A DNA stretch of 64,000 bases from contig JBAOKB010000144.1 of the NCBI GenBank assembly GCA_037044905.1, positions 620,001-684,000 of the forward strand. Reading direction: 5' to 3'. Under the pieces are notes generated by a model. That model made no database searches. It saw only the letters and a list, made by a program, of their open reading frames with translations, and had not been told where the DNA came from. How positions within the stretch are numbered: position 1 is the stretch's first letter; each line of letters starts with the position of its first letter. Source of the stretch: Hortaea werneckii. Lineage: Eukaryota > Ascomycota > Dothideomycetes > Mycosphaerellales > Teratosphaeriaceae. Below, piece after piece: positions 63,208-64,000 of this stretch. Position numbers and translations under genes: made by a program.

Positions 63208-64000
63208 ATGGCGGCAGAGGCGACATCAAGGACCGTACTTCCCAGTCACGACCAGCCGAGCGAAGATCGACCAGGCAGTCCGGTTTCGAAGTACGCGCCT
63301 TCCGACTTCCTGCGCCATCTACCTCCATCCACGGAAGGACCAAGCGATGCGCCGATACCGACATCGAATGAGGAGCCTTCGACTCAAACGAGTGCCCCGA
63401 CTCATACCGGACTCCCTCCGCGACCATTGATAGACGAGCATGGACGGGCTTTGAATCCAAGATCTTGCGTGACTTGCCGAAAACGCAAGGTAAAATGCGA
63501 CAGGCTATATCCATGTACCAACTGCAATAAGGCACATATCGAGTGTGTCTTTCCAGCACCAGGCAGGGCGCCGCGTAAGCCAAGAAAGCCCGGCGATGGG
63601 AGGGACAAGGAGCTCTTGGAGCGGCTTAGGAGGCTAGAAGGCGTAGTGAAGGGCATGGGCGTGGATATGCCGCCCGGATCAGAGGATAAGCAGAGTGGCG
63701 TGCATTCCGATGATAAGACGCCTGACGATGTAGATAGCAGGGTGACGAATCGCATCTACACTGCGAAGCCGAAGGAAAGAGAGCTAGAGAATGCCGGCGA
63801 CGACACCCATATGGGCTCAGAGCATTCCGAAGAGACAGAGCATCAAAAGAAGACAAGGTGGCTTGAGGAGCAGCAGCAAACAAGGTTTGAAAACCGTTTC
63901 GGCAGGCTGGTGATCAACGAAGGAAGATCGCGGTATATCAACAACTCATTTTGGGCAAATCTGAGCAACGAGGTAGAAGACCTTAAAGGCATCCTCAATC
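63208..64000 (+). CDS. Zn(II)2Cys6 fungal transcription factor (5' part, runs off the right edge)
   Basis: Open from the ATG at 63208 to the window end with no stop, at least 264 codons. A Pro/Ser/Thr-rich lead (SQ/TS) precedes the zinc cluster SCVTCRKRKVKCDRLYPCTN then CNKAHIECVFPAPG, with all six Cys in the CX2CX6CX5CX2CX6C spacing. A basic linker (RKPRKPG) and a coiled-coil (KELLERLRRLEGVVKGM) follow, and then the start of the regulatory region (FGRLVINEGRSRYINNSFWA) that is typical of fungal Zn2Cys6 activators. Target genes are unknown; the neighbouring gene is the divergent BuGZ-like gene. Confidence 0.85.
   Translation, partial: MAAEATSRTVLPSHDQPSEDRPGSPVSKYAPSDFLRHLPPSTEGPSDAPIPTSNEEPSTQTSAPTHTGLPPRPLIDEHGRALNPRSCVTCRKRKVKCDRLYPCTNCNKAHIECVFPAPGRAPRKPRKPGDGRDKELLERLRRLEGVVKGMGVDMPPGSEDKQSGVHSDDKTPDDVDSRVTNRIYTAKPKERELENAGDDTHMGSEHSEETEHQKKTRWLEEQQQTRFENRFGRLVINEGRSRYINNSFWANLSNEVEDLKGILN

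Overview
The window looks like nuclear DNA of a filamentous ascomycete, most likely a Dothideomycete-type mould. The evidence is short introns (about 48-110 nt) with GTNNGT donors, CTGAC/CTAAC-like branch sites and YAG acceptors, Zn(II)2Cys6 and C2H2-ankyrin regulators, a 2EXR/F-box-like protein, and a glutaminase-A/GH43 pair. There is no bacterial-style operon structure, and I found no tRNA, rRNA or CRISPR.

Layout. 0-15.5 kb is a housekeeping-type region: the tail of an unknown gene, a small hypothetical protein, MsrA, a 1240-aa beta-propeller-like protein ending in a CaaX box, a 2EXR/F-box-like protein, a DUF2231-like membrane protein, an Nbp2-like SH3 adaptor, a DUF3253 protein and a NUDT19-like Nudix hydrolase with a C-terminal SKL. 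15.5-17.8 kb is gene-poor and holds decayed coding relics. 17.8-25.3 kb carries a C2H2-ankyrin protein, a five-exon GFA-domain enzyme, a FYVE-RING E3 ligase (Pib1-like) and the riboflavin enzyme RIB7. 25.6-36 kb holds a Zn2Cys6 regulator and two secreted hydrolases (a GH43 galactanase-like enzyme and a glutaminase A). RIB7, the regulator and both hydrolases are all broken by single-base indels, mostly in short homopolymers.

38-43.6 kb has the Ssu72 phosphatase divergent from a mitochondrial Bax-inhibitor family protein (GHITM/TMBIM5-like), then a 705-aa class-II asparagine synthetase. 43.6-54.2 kb has almost no intact genes. It holds a three-copy 50-bp hairpin repeat, a 14-bp perfect inverted repeat and coding-like patches that change frame. 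54.3-62 kb has the exon-junction protein Y14, a cluster of small unrecognised genes of which three share a C-terminal motif, and a BuGZ/ZNF207-like zinc-finger protein. The window ends inside a second Zn2Cys6 regulator.

The best candidate for something undescribed is the 55.4-59.1 kb cluster of short acidic proteins. The genes at 56.2, 57.2 and 58.3 kb look like diverged paralogues, and one carries an internal 84-bp tandem duplication. The clustering of one-base frameshifts at 24.7-36 kb also needs an explanation, either local assembly error or real decay.
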